Below, in pieces: positions 62,749-64,000 of a stretch of DNA of 64,000 bases. The notes under the pieces were generated by a model, which was not told the origin of the DNA, ran no database searches, and saw only the letters and a program-made list of their open reading frames with translations. Numbering within the stretch: the first letter of the stretch is position 1; every line of letters begins with the position of its first letter. The translations under genes were made by a program, and so were the position numbers. Source of the DNA: JAFMPW01 sp041743085 (GTDB taxonomy: Bacteria; Bacteroidota; Bacteroidia; Flavobacteriales; Flavobacteriaceae); the NCBI GenBank assembly GCA_041743085.1, contig JBGTNL010000010.1:21226-85225 (forward strand), written 5' to 3'.

Positions 62749-62847
62749 GTCATCATTTTTTTCATCGATTCATCATTCCTGATATTTTTATCTTCCATTT
62801 GCGCATCATTATATATTTTGATGATCAAAAAATGATATACTGATGAC
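62749..62847. repeat. ATGATGA-rich repeat region between primase and helicase genes
   Basis: GTCATCA (62749-62755) is inverted at TGATGAC (62841-62847). Between them several CATCATT/AATGATG copies recur. It looks like an iteron or oriT-type control region of the element. No gene fits in the 208-bp gap. Confidence 0.45.
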
Positions 62848-62878
62848 AGCCGCAGCATCGATAGGTATTGGTCCCAAT

Positions 62879-64000
62879 TTAGTCCGTCATCATCTCATCG
62901 AAATTTTCCATCAGAAATGACTTTTCCACTGTAAAATAGCGCCCTTTGGCATCTGTTAATTGCATGGAACCATCCTGCCAGATCGTGATTTTCTGATAGC
63001 TGAGTGAATTGTCCTTGTTCTCCAGTTTCCAATCCCTTTTTAATAATCGTCTGAGTTGGGTAAGATCCGTTCTTACACGGGTACGATTTAAAATATGGAG
63101 TCCATCCAGGGGACAGAGGTGAACTTCCTCCAGGTCGAAGTGCTCCATGGCGCTCAGTAGCAGGCTGGCCAATTCCTTCTCAACCCGGTTGCGGTTGTTT
63201 TGAACTAATTTTTTCAACGCGCTGGTGCGTAGCTGCTGTGGGGTAAACCACATCCGCGTCTTATTTGAAGTGGTGAGGGTGCGGTGCTGCAGGAAATAAA
63301 GAAAAGCCGGGATTTCCGCTATAAGGGTTTCTAAAAATGCTGTCTCCTCTACCTCAATTTCCGGCACCTTTAATACCCAGAACCGGGTCTCATTGCCATC
63401 GATCTTTATAAAATTGTCCTCGTTATTGCTGCAAAGGATAAACTTGCCGAAGAACTCCACTTCCCGTTTGTCCTTTCCCTTGGCCTCCAGCATGTTGATA
63501 TTTGTGGTGCTCAGGTATTTAATGCGTTCGGAGAGTTCCTCCTTGTTAAATAGCACTTCGTCAATACAGATCAGCAGTTTGTTCGCCCAATCGGCATTGA
63601 ACTGGCTGCTGAAACTATCGTTGGTGAGATAGGTGAGGTTGTTTTCAAAGATTGCTTTCAGCCATTTTAAAAACGTGCTTTTACCTGTTGAGCGCTGCTT
63701 GGATACCAAACAGAGGATCGGCAATACCTGGATAGGCCGGATAAACAATAACTGCAGGTAATCCAGGCCCAACTCCATATGTTTGCCAAAAATGTGCTGG
63801 ATAAATTTTATGGAATTGTCAATAGTTCCTTTTTCAGGTATTTTGCTCAATGGGGAATAAGTATTGTAGAATTTTTGGTGTTCCCGCCGATAGGCAATGT
63901 GACTGGGGATACAGGTAAAACCATCGTATTTTGGAATCTTACCGATATAATCTTTCCCACAATCCTGGCGGATGGTCTCGATATTCCAATGTACCAGGAC
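62879..64000 (-). CDS. DUF5906-type primase-helicase, 5' end cut by window
   Basis: At least 373 aa. The frame is open to the window edge, so the start is outside (the Met usually given at 63850 is only an internal TTG). P-loop ATPase motifs are visible: Walker A STGKSTFLKWL, Walker B LLICIDEVLF, and a sensor-like LCSNNEDNF. A C-terminal winged-helix part follows (LRTSALKKLVQNNRNRV). Proteins of this kind act with Toprim primases in mobile-element replication. Confidence 0.85.
   Translation of the reverse strand, partial: VLVHWNIETIRQDCGKDYIGKIPKYDGFTCIPSHIAYRREHQKFYNTYSPLSKIPEKGTIDNSIKFIQHIFGKHMELGLDYLQLLFIRPIQVLPILCLVSKQRSTGKSTFLKWLKAIFENNLTYLTNDSFSSQFNADWANKLLICIDEVLFNKEELSERIKYLSTTNINMLEAKGKDKREVEFFGKFILCSNNEDNFIKIDGNETRFWVLKVPEIEVEETAFLETLIAEIPAFLYFLQHRTLTTSNKTRMWFTPQQLRTSALKKLVQNNRNRVEKELASLLLSAMEHFDLEEVHLCPLDGLHILNRTRVRTDLTQLRRLLKRDWKLENKDNSLSYQKITIWQDGSMQLTDAKGRYFTVEKSFLMENFDEMMTD

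Noticed and set aside
1..64000. CRISPR array or cas genes
   Set aside because: No regularly spaced identical repeats with unique spacers and no Cas-like proteins were seen.

Overview
The window reads as chromosome of a member of the Bacteroidota, most likely a marine Flavobacteriaceae. The evidence is a gldI gliding lipoprotein gene, many outer-membrane lipoproteins and a TonB-dependent receptor of the Bacteroidota type. Flavobacterial neighbourhoods are also present (recF / lipoprotein / DUF721 / ndk and DHH phosphoesterase / gldI / PPIase), as are promoters of the TTG-n(17-20)-TAnnTTTG type. No rRNA, intact tRNA or CRISPR array was seen.

Layout. 1-4.5 kb: end of rsmE, then DUF1223, DUF4159, AI-2E permease and a THUMP-like methyltransferase. 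4.5-11 kb: a small carbohydrate and cell-wall set (Gfo/Idh/MocA oxidoreductase, acyl esterase, VanX-like dipeptidase, DUF5060 glycosidase lipoprotein, GH130). 11-25.5 kb: housekeeping genes (wbqC, two rhomboids, mutL, ribH, TPR protein, recF, DUF721, ndk, phoD-like phosphatase, nrnA-like DHH enzyme, gldI, cyclophilin-FKBP fusion). 25.6-33.7 kb: CBS protein, HD phosphohydrolase, one intact and one decayed PAP2 phosphatase, a TonB-dependent receptor with a two-component pair, and a DUF1003 gene that has lost its membrane segments. 33.7-40.5 kb: gene-poor stretch with a broken parE toxin, a MITE-like inverted repeat, a small secreted-protein gene with a textbook promoter, and an LpxH-like phosphatase / glycosyltransferase / GH1 operon.

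40.5-56.4 kb holds the most interesting accessory region. First comes PhoX-like / di-haem peroxidase / DM13 lipoprotein / barrel protein. Then follows a group with two vanadium-haloperoxidase-type PAP2 enzymes, two paralogous outer-membrane barrel proteins, a large hybrid sensor kinase and a LytTR response regulator. I find the same three-block promoter (identical 10 and 14 bp spacers, with a 21-bp direct-repeat period as expected for a LytTR regulator) in front of the barrel-haloperoxidase operon and in front of the second haloperoxidase. This suggests a dedicated sensor-regulated extracytoplasmic haloperoxidase/phosphatase system.

56.4-58.3 kb is a graveyard: transposase relic, frameshifted DUF6922/AbiEii toxin-antitoxin pair, truncated integrase. 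At 58,482 a 45-bp piece of a tRNA-Arg(TCT) gene marks the left end of an integrated mobilizable element (integrase, DUF6730-like protein, MobA relaxase, MobC, Toprim primase, DUF5906-type helicase) that runs off the right edge. The intact tRNA-Arg is predicted at its unseen far end.
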